From Salinicola rhizosphaerae (lineage in GTDB: Bacteria > Pseudomonadota > Gammaproteobacteria > Pseudomonadales > Halomonadaceae): DNA of 51,514 bases. Shown piece after piece: positions 17,926-26,094 of this stretch (the stretch's first letter is position 1; each line of letters begins with the position of its first letter). Both the position numbers and the translations under genes were made by a program. The stretch is taken from positions 141,308-192,821 of the forward strand of contig NZ_BMZI01000002.1 of NCBI RefSeq assembly GCF_014652715.1, read 5' to 3'. The notes beneath the pieces were generated by a model that had not been told where the DNA came from, searched no databases, and saw only the letters and a list, made by a program, of their open reading frames with translations.

Positions 17926-19116
17926 TCAACGCTCCTTCAGCAGCGTGCGCGCGTTGTAGAGATTCATCAGGAACGACACCGTCAGGCTGATGACCAGATA
18001 GACCGCCATGGTCATGGCGATGATCTCGATCGCCTGCCCGGTCTGATTCAAGGTCGTGCCTGCGAACACCGCCACCAGATCTGGATAGCCGATCGCCGTT
18101 GCGAGCGAGGAGTTCTTGATCAGGTTCAGGTACTGGCTGGTCATCTGCGGCACGATCACACGCATAGCCTGCGGAATGACGATCTTGCGCAGCGTGATGG
18201 CGCCGGGGACGCTCAGCGAGCGAGCCGCCTCGGTCTGGCCGTGAGGCACCGAAAGAATCCCCGAACGCACGATCTCGGCGATGAAGGCCCCGGTGTAGAT
18301 GGACAGCGCCAGCCACAGTGCCACCAGTTCCGGCAGGATGTTGATACCGCCGCGGAAGTTGAAGCCGGTCAGTTCCGGCATCGACCACTCGAGCGGCGCA
18401 CCGGTCGCGAAGAAGACGATCAGCGGCAGACCGATGATGATCGCAAGCCCGATCCAGTAGACAGGCAGCGCTTTACCCGTCGCCATCTGGCGGCGTTTGG
18501 CAAAGACAGCGAAGAGCACCGTGGCGATGATCGCGACCAGCAGTGCCCAGGGCGTCGCCGCAAATCCGTCGAGCGGCTGCGGATCGGGCATCACCAGGCC
18601 GCGAACGTTGACGAAAAAGGCGTCGAACAGCGACAGACTCTGTCGCGGCGACGGCAGCGCCCGCAGCACGGCGAAGTACCAGAACAGGATCTGGACCAGC
18701 AGCGGGATATTACGAAAGATCTCGACATAGACCGTTGCCAGGCGCGCCAGCAGCCAGTTCGGCGACAGTCGTGCGATGCCGACCACGAAGCCGATGATGG
18801 TCGCGGCGATGATGCCGAGGATGGAGACCAGAAGCGTATTCAGCAGACCGATGACGAACGTTCGGCCATAGGTACTGCTGTTGGTGTACTCGATCAGCGT
18901 TTGCGAGATCGAGAAGCCGGCGCGCTGGTCCATGAAGCCGAAGCCGGTATGGATACCACGCGCATCGAGGTTCAGCAGCGTGTTGTGAACCAGAAAGCCG
19001 ATGAATCCAGCCAGCGCCACGAACAGAACGATCTGCACGAACAGCGCGCGTACGGCCGGATTACGCCACAGGGGACCGTGCCCCCGTCGCGGGAGGGAAG
19101 TCGATGGACGAAGCAT
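17926..19116 (-). CDS. aapQ: Amino-acid ABC transporter permease AapQ
   Basis: A 396-residue inner-membrane permease of the same system. It has a membrane segment at about residues 25-48, an extended periplasmic loop, an EIFRNIPLLVQILFWY segment near 135 and the EAA motif SVPHGQTEAARSLSVPGAITLRK near 300. The length fits the AapQ/BztB group. It follows aapJ after an 84-bp gap with a strong hairpin, and runs straight into aapM. The start at 19114-19116 is supported by AAGAGA upstream. Confidence 0.92.
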   Translation of the reverse strand: MLRPSTSLPRRGHGPLWRNPAVRALFVQIVLFVALAGFIGFLVHNTLLNLDARGIHTGFGFMDQRAGFSISQTLIEYTNSSTYGRTFVIGLLNTLLVSILGIIAATIIGFVVGIARLSPNWLLARLATVYVEIFRNIPLLVQILFWYFAVLRALPSPRQSLSLFDAFFVNVRGLVMPDPQPLDGFAATPWALLVAIIATVLFAVFAKRRQMATGKALPVYWIGLAIIIGLPLIVFFATGAPLEWSMPELTGFNFRGGINILPELVALWLALSIYTGAFIAEIVRSGILSVPHGQTEAARSLSVPGAITLRKIVIPQAMRVIVPQMTSQYLNLIKNSSLATAIGYPDLVAVFAGTTLNQTGQAIEIIAMTMAVYLVISLTVSFLMNLYNARTLLKER

Positions 19117-19148
19117 GAGTCTCTTGTCTCTACTCGAGCGTTAAGAGG

Positions 19149-19181
19149 CACCGTGCCCCGGCGGAGCGCCAGGGCACGGTG
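19149..19181 (-). other. Strong intercistronic hairpin between aapJ and aapQ
   Basis: The arms CACCGTGCCC and GGGCACGGTG form a perfect 10-bp stem between the binding-protein gene and the permease genes, with no T-run. Hairpins at this place in ABC uptake operons commonly protect the 5' message, so that far more binding protein than permease is made. Confidence 0.7.
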
Positions 19182-19200
19182 TCGAGAGGACGACCTTCGC

Positions 19201-20229
19201 TCAGCGCACCGGCGGTGCGTACTGAATACCGCCGTTGGTCCACAGCGCATTCACGCCGCGCTCGAGGTCCAGCGGAGAGTCGGAGCCGACAGTCTTTTCG
19301 AAGACTTCGTCGTAGTTGCCTACCATTTTGACGATGTTGTAGGCCCAGTCGTTGCTGATACCCATCTGCTCACCGAAGTTACCGTCCTTACCCAGTAGAC
19401 GAGCGACGTCCGGATTCGGCGGGTTGTCACGCATCTCGTCGACGTTGCCGCTATTGATGCCTAGCTCCTCGGCGTCGAGCATCGCGAACAGGCTCCACTT
19501 GACGATATTGAACCACTGATCGTCGCCCTGACGGACGACCGGACCCAGCGGCTCCTTGGAGATACGCTCGGGCAGAATCACGGCGCCGCTCGGATCGGCC
19601 AGCTGCAGACGCAGTGCCGCGAGCTGGGAAGAGTCGGAGGTCAGCACGTCGCAGCGACCGCTGTCGAACGCCTGAGCGGACTGGTCGGAGGTATCGAGGG
19701 AGACCTGCTGGAACTGCATGTCATTGGCGTGGAAGTAATCCGCCAGGTTGAGCTCGGTCGTGGTGCCGGACTGCACGCAGACCGCCGCGCCGTCGAGTTC
19801 CTTCGCGCTCTTGACGCCAAGATCCTTGCGCACCAGGAAGCCCTGACCATCGTAGAAGTTGACGCCAGTGAAGTTGAGACCCAGCGAGTTGTCGCGGGTC
19901 GCGGTCCAGGTCGTGTTGCGCGACAGCACGTCGATCTCACCGGACTGCAGCGCCGTGAAGCGCTCGACGGCGGTCAGTGGCGTGAACTTGACGGCATTCG
20001 GGTCGCCGAGGACGGCGGCGCTGACGGCGCGGCAGACCTCGACATCGATACCCTGCCAGGTGCCCTGATCGTCAGGCGCGGAGAAGCCGGCCAGACCGGT
20101 GCTGACGCCGCAGTTGAACGAGCCGGCGCTCTTGACATCGTCGAGCGTGGCGGCGTGGGCTTGAGAGACGGCGGTGATGGCCAGAAGCGCAGCCGGTAGA
20201 GCCATCAGGCCCTTGTTCTTATAGCGCAT
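19201..20229 (-). CDS. aapJ: General L-amino-acid-binding periplasmic protein
   Basis: A 342-residue periplasmic binding protein. A cleavable signal peptide (MRYKNKGLMALPAALLAITA, cut after AHA near residue 26) is followed by the family-3 solute-binding fold, with GVSTGLAGFSAPDDQGTWQG, VEVCRAVSAAVLGD and LSRNTTWTATRD as AapJ-type landmarks. It captures a broad range of L-amino acids for AapQMP. It is the first gene of a five-gene unit aapJ-Q-M-P-ridA. Upstream lie a sigma-54 promoter (20292-20307) and an excellent NtrC-like site (20448-20464), so it should be induced when nitrogen is short. Confidence 0.94.
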   Translation of the reverse strand: MRYKNKGLMALPAALLAITAVSQAHAATLDDVKSAGSFNCGVSTGLAGFSAPDDQGTWQGIDVEVCRAVSAAVLGDPNAVKFTPLTAVERFTALQSGEIDVLSRNTTWTATRDNSLGLNFTGVNFYDGQGFLVRKDLGVKSAKELDGAAVCVQSGTTTELNLADYFHANDMQFQQVSLDTSDQSAQAFDSGRCDVLTSDSSQLAALRLQLADPSGAVILPERISKEPLGPVVRQGDDQWFNIVKWSLFAMLDAEELGINSGNVDEMRDNPPNPDVARLLGKDGNFGEQMGISNDWAYNIVKMVGNYDEVFEKTVGSDSPLDLERGVNALWTNGGIQYAPPVR

Positions 20230-20260
20230 GGTGAAATCAACTCCCTCGCATTGTCATTTA

Positions 20261-20282
20261 TGTGCACATCTGAGCGTGCACA
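20261..20282. promoter_or_regulatory. Inverted repeat over the aapJ transcription start
   Basis: TGTGCAC (20261-20267) and GTGCACA (20276-20282) are perfect inverted arms 8 bp apart, lying at the predicted sigma-54 start of aapJ. Position suggests a repressor site. It is one base longer than an NtrC site and may instead be a weak NtrC site used for autorepression. Confidence 0.45.
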
Positions 20283-20291
20283 CATGACGTT

Positions 20292-20307
20292 AGCAAAGTT
20301 CGTTCCA
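20292..20307 (-). promoter_or_regulatory. Sigma-54 promoter of aapJQMP
   Basis: Read on the minus strand, TGGAACGAACTTTGCT fits TGGCACG-N4-TTGCW with a single core mismatch. It lies 63 bp before the aapJ start codon and has the correct GG-N10-GC spacing. Confidence 0.75.
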
Positions 20308-20447
20308 ATTTCGTGCAGCGGGCCGTAAAACTCTGTTTCAACGCTAGCCTACCGACCAGTGGCTTGGGCATCTGCCGCCCGGTGCATCGCCGCTTCCAGC
20401 CGCGAGCTCTCCAAATTGTGGCAGGATCGACCCGAGAAATCGCCAAG

Positions 20448-20464
20448 AGCACCAAAACGGTGCA
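20448..20464. promoter_or_regulatory. NtrC-like enhancer site upstream of aapJ
   Basis: AGCACCAAAACGGTGCA matches the 17-bp NtrC consensus TGCACCAAAATGGTGCA at 15 positions. It is about 150 bp upstream of the sigma-54 promoter, a usual enhancer distance. Confidence 0.75.
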
Positions 20465-20488
20465 CTTACTGAACTGACCGCCAAGTAG

Positions 20489-20851
20489 TCATCGGTCAAA
20501 CCAGCGTGCAACCCAGCGCCGGGACACTAGCCAGCTCGCCAGCGCGACCCCACAACCGGCCCCGAGCGCATTGGCGAGGATATCCTCCCAGTCCCCGCCG
20601 TCGCGTCCAGGTACCAGCAACTGCAGATACTCGATCGCAATGCTGACCGCCACCGCGGTCGCCCAGGCCAATGGCCAGCGTCGTCCGGAGAAACGCAGCC
20701 AGCCGGCGAGCCCGGCGTAGGCGGCAAAATGGTTGAACTTGTCCCAGGGCAGGTGCTGCGGCAGGTCGGCTGCCGGCGCCAGGCTACCCCAGGCGATGCC
20801 GGCGCCCCAGCAGCACGCTGCCATCAGGAATACTGTCTGCCATCGCGTCAT
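20489..20851 (-). CDS. VanZ-like membrane protein
   Basis: A 120-residue inner-membrane protein with about four hydrophobic segments. The family motifs are WDKFNHFAAYAGLAGWLRF near residue 36 and the acidic IAIEYLQLLVPGRDGGDWEDILANALGAG stretch, both characteristic of VanZ-like proteins. Their molecular function outside teicoplanin resistance is unknown. AGGAGAG lies before the ATG. It is the last of a minus-strand group hemE - DCC protein - VanZ-like, with a 26-bp gap to the DCC gene. Confidence 0.8.
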   Translation of the reverse strand: MTRWQTVFLMAACCWGAGIAWGSLAPAADLPQHLPWDKFNHFAAYAGLAGWLRFSGRRWPLAWATAVAVSIAIEYLQLLVPGRDGGDWEDILANALGAGCGVALASWLVSRRWVARWFDR

Positions 20852-20877
20852 CGGTCTCTCCTGGTAGCGCGCTCGCC

Positions 20878-21366
20878 TCAGCGGTCGGCGAACGCCTGGC
20901 TCAGCCCGAGCCGGCGACAGAGCGTCGCCGGAAGCCGGTCGAGCCAGCGTGGGTGGTCTTCGAGCCGGCCAGCCCCGAGAAACGCCAGGCGGCCGCGCCG
21001 ATTGCCGACGAATCGATAGGCGCCGTCGCGCCAGGCGCGAGGAATCCAGCGCAAGCCGCCCAATAGCCGCCAGGGAAGACGCAAGCGTGTGGCGAGCCGC
21101 CAGAGGGCGCTGCTGTTGCAGGCGAGCTCGCCGTTGGCGATCAGCCAGATGCTGTCGCTGGTGGCAAAGTCGATGCCGAAGTGCGCGCCAAGCCGCTCCG
21201 AGAGCGGCCCACCGAGCGCGCTGATGCGCAGCCGGCTATCCGTGCGCTCCCGGTCGAGCAGCCACCATACCGAGCGCCGGCAGAACGGACAGCCAGCGTC
21301 GAACAGCAGCAGGCCGTCGCCGAATCCTTCGCCGACCGGTTCTCTGGCGCCGGATTCGTTGCTCAT
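20878..21366 (-). CDS. DCC-family (DUF393) thiol-disulfide oxidoreductase-like protein
   Basis: A 162-residue protein with the family's N-terminal motif LLFDAGCPFCRRSVWWLLDR (the Asp-x-x-Cys-x-x-Cys pair near residues 20-26) and the DSIWLIANGELACNSSALWRLATRL core. DCC proteins are small predicted redox proteins; partners are unknown. I placed the start at 21364-21366, just beyond the hemE stop. The alternative ATG at 21399 would overlap hemE by 29 bases. Its close spacing to hemE suggests cotranscription. Confidence 0.78.
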   Translation of the reverse strand: MSNESGAREPVGEGFGDGLLLFDAGCPFCRRSVWWLLDRERTDSRLRISALGGPLSERLGAHFGIDFATSDSIWLIANGELACNSSALWRLATRLRLPWRLLGGLRWIPRAWRDGAYRFVGNRRGRLAFLGAGRLEDHPRWLDRLPATLCRRLGLSQAFADR

Positions 21367-21370
21367 AGAC

Positions 21371-22459
21371 TCACTGGTGATAGGCGGGACTGAGCTCATG
21401 CAGCGCGTCCAGAAACGCGGTGACGTGGTCAGGGTCGGTAAACTGACTGATCCCGTGGCCGAGATTGAAGACGTGACCTTCGCCGACGCCGAAGCTCTTC
21501 AGCAACCGTTCGACTTCCGCACGAATCTGCGCCGGCGGGGCGAACAGCACATTGGGGTCGAGGTTGCCCTGCAGCGCGACCTGATGACCGACGCGTCGAC
21601 GCGCCTCGTGCAGCTCCGTGCTCCAATCGAGCCCGACGGCATCGCAGCCGCTCTCGGCGATCGACTCGAGCCACTGCCCACCGTTCTTGGTGAACAGGAT
21701 CACGGGTACGCGCCGCCCCTCGTGCTCGCGGATCAGCCCGCCGACGATGCGCTGCATGTAGGCCAGCGAAAAGTCGCGATAGGCCGGTGTCGACAGCGCC
21801 CCGCCCCAGGTGTCGAAGATCTGCACGACCTGGGCGCCGGCACGAATCTGCGCGTTGAGGTAGTCGGTCACCGCGGTGGCGAGCACACCGAGCAGGGTGT
21901 GCAGCGCCTGCGGCTCGCCGTAGAGCATCGACTTGATATGACGAAAATCCTTGCTCGAGCCGCCCTCGACCATGTAGGTCGCCAGCGTCCAGGGGCTGCC
22001 CGAGAAGCCGATCAGCGGCACGCGGCCGTTCAGCTCGCGCCGGATCGTGCGCACCGCATTCATTACGTAATCGAGATCGCGCTCGGCATCCGGCGCGCTG
22101 ACCGAGGCGACGTCCGCGGCCGTGCGCAGCGGTTTGCGGAACTTGGGCCCTTCACCGGTTTCGAAATAGAGCCCCAGCCCCATCGCATCGGGGATGGTGA
22201 GAATGTCGGAAAACAGGATCGCCGCATCGAGAGGATAGCGCTCGAGCGGCTGCAGGGTGACCTCGCAGGCCAGCTCGGCGTTGCGGCAAAGATCCATGAA
22301 ACTACCCGCCTGCGCGCGGACCTCGCGGTACTCCGGCAGATAGCGACCGGCCTGACGCATCATCCAGACCGGCGTGCGATCGACCGGCTGGCGCGCCAGC
22401 GCCTTCAACAGACGATCGTTCTCCAGCGGCTGCGGCTGGCCATTCGAGTTTGCAGTCAT
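21371..22459 (-). CDS. hemE: Uroporphyrinogen decarboxylase
   Basis: A 362-residue cytosolic enzyme that removes four carboxyl groups from uroporphyrinogen III to give coproporphyrinogen III in haem synthesis. It has the classic N-terminal [15 protein letters not shown] with the substrate-binding arginines, [16 protein letters not shown] with the essential Asp, [17 protein letters not shown], and GLDWSTEL near the C-terminus. The length matches the bacterial family (about 350-360). It is divergent from ribA and followed closely by the DCC and VanZ-like genes. Confidence 0.96.
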   Translation of the reverse strand: MTANSNGQPQPLENDRLLKALARQPVDRTPVWMMRQAGRYLPEYREVRAQAGSFMDLCRNAELACEVTLQPLERYPLDAAILFSDILTIPDAMGLGLYFETGEGPKFRKPLRTAADVASVSAPDAERDLDYVMNAVRTIRRELNGRVPLIGFSGSPWTLATYMVEGGSSKDFRHIKSMLYGEPQALHTLLGVLATAVTDYLNAQIRAGAQVVQIFDTWGGALSTPAYRDFSLAYMQRIVGGLIREHEGRRVPVILFTKNGGQWLESIAESGCDAVGLDWSTELHEARRRVGHQVALQGNLDPNVLFAPPAQIRAEVERLLKSFGVGEGHVFNLGHGISQFTDPDHVTAFLDALHELSPAYHQ

Positions 22460-22514
22460 GACAACCTTCGGCGGTCGAGATTTGCCCGCATTGTAACGGA
22501 TCGACCGGCGGGCC

Positions 22515-22523
22515 TGTTATAAT
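22515..22523 (+). promoter_or_regulatory. Extended -10 promoter of ribA
   Basis: TGTTATAAT is a perfect -10 hexamer with the TGn extension, 60 bp before the ribA start. No convincing -35 is present at 17 bp, which the extended -10 can compensate. The 50-odd-base leader is too short for an FMN riboswitch. Confidence 0.6.
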
Positions 22524-22583
22524 GCTGCCCCTTTAATTAACACCGCCTCTCGATTCACAGGGGCCACGCCTCTCGAGGTCATC

Positions 22584-23219
22584 GTGTCGATCCGCTTCAT
22601 CGCCGCATCGCAACTGCCTACGCCCTGGGCAACCTTCATGCTGCATGGCTTCGAGGAAGCCGAGACCGGCAAGGAGCACGTCGTGCTGACGCTGGGTGAC
22701 GTCACCACGCCCGAGCCGGTGCTGGCCCGCGTGCACTCGGAATGTCTGACCGGCGACGCGCTGTTCTCGATGCGCTGCGACTGCGGCTATCAGCTGCAGG
22801 AAGCGCTCAAGCGAATCGCCGACGAGGGCCGCGGCGCACTGCTCTATCTGCGCCAGGAAGGGCGCGGCATCGGCCTGCTCAACAAGATTCGCGCCTATGC
22901 CCTGCAGGACGAGGGGGCCGACACGGTCGAGGCCAACGAGCATCTCGGCTTTGGCGCCGACCAGCGCCGCTATGACATCTGCGTGCCGATGCTCGAGCAT
23001 CTCGGTATCCAGTCGCTGCGCCTGATGACCAACAACCCGCGCAAGGTGGAAGCGCTATCGCGCGATGGCGTGCACATTCGCGAGCGACTGGCGATCACTA
23101 CCGGACGCAACCCGTTCAACGAGCACTACCTCACCACCAAGGTAGGCAAGCTCGGTCACATGATGGCGCTCGACGACTTCACGCCGGCCAGCGACGTCGA
23201 CATCGAACGCGACGCCTGA
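22584..23219 (+). CDS. ribA: GTP cyclohydrolase II
   Basis: A 211-residue enzyme that opens GTP to start riboflavin synthesis. The zinc ligands are Cys54, Cys65 and Cys67 in [20 protein letters not shown], followed by [34 protein letters not shown]-type [12 protein letters not shown] and the C-terminal [13 protein letters not shown]. It starts with GTG, with GAGGT a few bases upstream. This is the stand-alone form, not fused to the RibB domain. It is divergent from hemE and has its own extended -10 promoter. Confidence 0.95.
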   Translation: MSIRFIAASQLPTPWATFMLHGFEEAETGKEHVVLTLGDVTTPEPVLARVHSECLTGDALFSMRCDCGYQLQEALKRIADEGRGALLYLRQEGRGIGLLNKIRAYALQDEGADTVEANEHLGFGADQRRYDICVPMLEHLGIQSLRLMTNNPRKVEALSRDGVHIRERLAITTGRNPFNEHYLTTKVGKLGHMMALDDFTPASDVDIERDA

Positions 23220-23354
23220 TGTCGGCCACAGCCAGGCTCGTACGGCCATGATCCGCGAACGCTTTCGGCGTAGAGTGAACATTGCCGCAAGGCCCCAGTC
23301 TCAATGACACCGCTTTGAATCCTCCCGCCCAACTCGCCGAGGGATTTCGAGATC

Positions 23355-24056
23355 ATGTCCGAGCCTCTTTGCGACGATGTCGCGCATCGTGAACCCGCAT
23401 CGGCAATCGACGCCGAGTTTTCACGCCTGGAAGAGTGGTTGCACAGCATCAGTCACGGTATCGGCGCCGCCCTGAGTCTCGCCGGAATGGTGGTTCTGAT
23501 CGTGCTCGCCAGCATCGCCGCGCATGTCGATCCCTGGAAGATCGTCAGCGTCTCGCTCTACGGCAGCTCCCTGCTGGTTCTCTACACGGCCTCGACGCTC
23601 TATCACGGCTTTCGCAGCCGCCGCCTCAAACGGCTTTTCCAGGCGTTCGATCACTGCGCCATCTACCTGCTGATCGCTGGCACCTACACCCCCTTCCTGC
23701 TGGTCAATCTGCGCGGCCCCACCGGCTGGACGCTCTTCGGCATCGTCTGGAGTCTCGCGCTCGGCGGCATCATTCTGCGTCTCGCCTGGCCCCACCGCTT
23801 CGGCCTGCTGCGTGTCATCGTCTATCTCGTCATGGGCTGGCTGATTCTGATCGCTTCGCAGGACATGGCCGATCACCTGCCGGACATCGGCATCGGACTG
23901 CTCGTCGCCGGCGGCATCACCTACACGCTCGGCGTGATCTTCTACGCCATTCGCGCGATACCGTTTCACCACGCCATCTGGCACCTGTTCGTGATAGGCG
24001 GCAGCGTCTGCCACTTCTTCGCCATCTACACCGCCGTGCTGCCGTTCAAGGCGTGA
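23355..24056 (+). CDS. Hemolysin III / YqfA family membrane protein
   Basis: A 233-residue inner-membrane protein of the PAQR superfamily with seven hydrophobic segments. The pattern is EEWLHSISHGIGAALSLAG near residue 25, STLYHGFRSRRLKRLFQAFDHCAIYLLIAGTYTPF near 85-115, and a C-terminal FHHAIWHLFVIGGSVCHF. The conserved Ser, His and Asp residues are those of the proposed metal site of the family. Haemolytic activity is known only for a few members; the usual role is unclear. It is monocistronic. Confidence 0.88.
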   Translation: MSEPLCDDVAHREPASAIDAEFSRLEEWLHSISHGIGAALSLAGMVVLIVLASIAAHVDPWKIVSVSLYGSSLLVLYTASTLYHGFRSRRLKRLFQAFDHCAIYLLIAGTYTPFLLVNLRGPTGWTLFGIVWSLALGGIILRLAWPHRFGLLRVIVYLVMGWLILIASQDMADHLPDIGIGLLVAGGITYTLGVIFYAIRAIPFHHAIWHLFVIGGSVCHFFAIYTAVLPFKA

Positions 24057-24225
24057 GGCACAGCCATCGCGCCAGCCCGCCACCGAATGACACGCGACTT
24101 GCACGTATCAGCCGCTATCATGGGAGATTCGATCCTGTGCTCATCGCCGCTCGGCGCCCGAGCCACCGGCAGGTTCTCGACACCTCTGCCGAAGGACATC
24201 AACACGCCTACCGCCAAGGACAGCC

Positions 24226-26094
24226 ATGTTTCGCTGGTTCGAAAACCGTCTCGATCCGTTTCCGCCCGAGGAGCCGCAGCAGCCGCCGGGGTCGCTAGTC
24301 GCCTTCTGCCTGCATTACACGCGCGGCGCCTGGCCCTACCTGCTGACGGCAACTGTGCTGATGGCGCTGATCGCCGGCGTCGAAGTGTGGATGTTCGGCT
24401 TTCTCGGCAATATCGTCGACTGGCTATCCGCGCAGGATCGCGCGACTTTTCTCGCCGATCAGGGCTGGAAGCTCGTCGGCATGGCGTTCATCGTGCTGGT
24501 ACTGCTGCCGGGCATGGTCTGGGTGCACTCCCTGTTTCAGCAGCAGACGTTGATGGCCAATTTCCCGATGCGCATTCGCTGGCTGGCGCACCGATATCTG
24601 CTGCGCCAGTCGATGCGCTTCTATCAGGACGAGTTCGCCGGACGCATCGCGACCAAGGTGATGCAGACCGCACTGGCCGTGCGCGAGTGCATCATCAAGC
24701 TGTTCGAGGTCCTCAACTATGTCACCGTCTATTTTCTCGGCACGCTGATTCTGGTCGGCAGCGCGGACTGGCGCCTGGCGATACCGCTGGTCGTCTGGCT
24801 CGCCGGCTATATCGTGCTGCTGCGCATCTTCGTGCCGATCATGGGGCGCGTCTCCAAGACCCAGGCAGACGCCCGCTCGCGCATGACCGGGCGTATCGTC
24901 GACGCCTACAGCAACATTCAGACGGTGAAGCTGTTCTCCCATACCAGCCGCGAGGCCGCGTTCGCCAAGGAGAGCATGAGCGGCTTTCTGACCACCGTGC
25001 ATCGCCAGATGCGCCTGGTCACCGGCCTCTACGGGCTGCTCTATCTGCTCAACGCGCTGCTGCTGTTCAGCGTCGGCTGGCTGTCGATCCATCTCTGGCT
25101 CACCGCGTCGGTCAGCGTGGGCGCGGTTGCCGTGGCGCTGGGGTTGGTGATGCGTCTTTGGGGCATGTCGCAGTGGATCATGTGGGAGGTTTCGGGCCTG
25201 TTCGAGAACATCGGCACGGTGCAGGACGGCATGGCGACGCTCTCGCTGCCCCGCGAGATCGACGACAAACCCGACGCGCGGCCGCTTGCGATCGAACGTG
25301 GCGGCATCGTCTTCGACCATATCCGTTTCCATTACGGCAAGGGCAGCGGCGTGATCGATGACCTGTCGCTCGATATTCGCCCTGGCGAGAAGATCGGCCT
25401 GATCGGGCCATCGGGTGCGGGCAAGTCGACGCTGGTCAGCCTGCTGCTGCGCTTCCACGATCTGGAAGACGGCAGCATTCGTATCGACGATCAGGACATC
25501 GCCGACGTGACCCAGGAGAGCCTGCGCGCTCGCATCGGCATGGTGACGCAGGATACCTCGCTGCTGCACCGCTCGGTGCGCGACAATCTGCTCTACGGCC
25601 GCCCCGAGGCGAGCGACGACATGGCCTGGGATGCCGCCCGTCTGGCCCATGTCGACGGCTTCATCCAGTCGCTGCGCGATATCAACGGCCGAGAAGGTTT
25701 CGAGGCCCATGTCGGCGAACGCGGGGTCAAGCTATCCGGTGGCCAGCGCCAGCGAATCGCCATCGCCCGCGTGATGCTCAAGGATGCCCCGATCCTGATT
25801 CTCGACGAGGCCACCTCGGCGCTCGACTCCGACGTCGAGGCCGCGATCCAGGAGAACCTGGACCGGCTGATGGAGGGCAAGACCGTCATCGCCATCGCTC
25901 ATCGCCTCTCGACGATCGCCGCGATGGACCGCCTGGTCGTCATGGAGCGCGGGCGTATCGCCGAGCAGGGCACGCATGCCGAACTGCTCGAGCTTGACGG
26001 CCTCTACGCGCGGCTGTGGCGACGTCAGTCGGGTGGGTTTCTGGAGGCCGAGAGCGCCTCGACGACCGACGTGTCGGCAGCCGGAGCGCCATGA
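24226..26094 (+). CDS. ABC transporter, fused permease and ATPase (exporter type)
   Basis: A 622-residue half-transporter. Six membrane helices lie in residues 30-330, and an ATPase domain follows from about 360 with Walker A GPSGAGKST near 393, the signature LSGGQRQR near 503, Walker B ILILDEATSALDS and H-loop IAHRLST. It would homodimerise as an inner-membrane exporter of the MsbA/MDR type. The substrate is unknown; the N-terminal WFENRLDPFPPE segment resembles a group of proteobacterial multidrug-like exporters. Its stop overlaps the start of the DctB-like kinase gene (ATGA), an unexpected pairing. Confidence 0.9.
   Translation: MFRWFENRLDPFPPEEPQQPPGSLVAFCLHYTRGAWPYLLTATVLMALIAGVEVWMFGFLGNIVDWLSAQDRATFLADQGWKLVGMAFIVLVLLPGMVWVHSLFQQQTLMANFPMRIRWLAHRYLLRQSMRFYQDEFAGRIATKVMQTALAVRECIIKLFEVLNYVTVYFLGTLILVGSADWRLAIPLVVWLAGYIVLLRIFVPIMGRVSKTQADARSRMTGRIVDAYSNIQTVKLFSHTSREAAFAKESMSGFLTTVHRQMRLVTGLYGLLYLLNALLLFSVGWLSIHLWLTASVSVGAVAVALGLVMRLWGMSQWIMWEVSGLFENIGTVQDGMATLSLPREIDDKPDARPLAIERGGIVFDHIRFHYGKGSGVIDDLSLDIRPGEKIGLIGPSGAGKSTLVSLLLRFHDLEDGSIRIDDQDIADVTQESLRARIGMVTQDTSLLHRSVRDNLLYGRPEASDDMAWDAARLAHVDGFIQSLRDINGREGFEAHVGERGVKLSGGQRQRIAIARVMLKDAPILILDEATSALDSDVEAAIQENLDRLMEGKTVIAIAHRLSTIAAMDRLVVMERGRIAEQGTHAELLELDGLYARLWRRQSGGFLEAESASTTDVSAAGAP

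Noticed and set aside
17866-19398. A 510-codon plus-strand frame across aapM/aapQ/aapJ
   Set aside because: It spans three genes of the opposite strand and encodes a low-complexity Arg/Asp/His/Gln protein; it is a composition artefact.
22524-22583. FMN riboswitch upstream of ribA
   Set aside because: The leader after the extended -10 promoter is only about 50 nt, too short for the aptamer, and the conserved motifs are absent.
24424-25710. A 428-codon minus-strand frame inside the ABC exporter gene
   Set aside because: It is an antisense shadow of a clear ABC transporter and has no recognisable domain or ribosome site.
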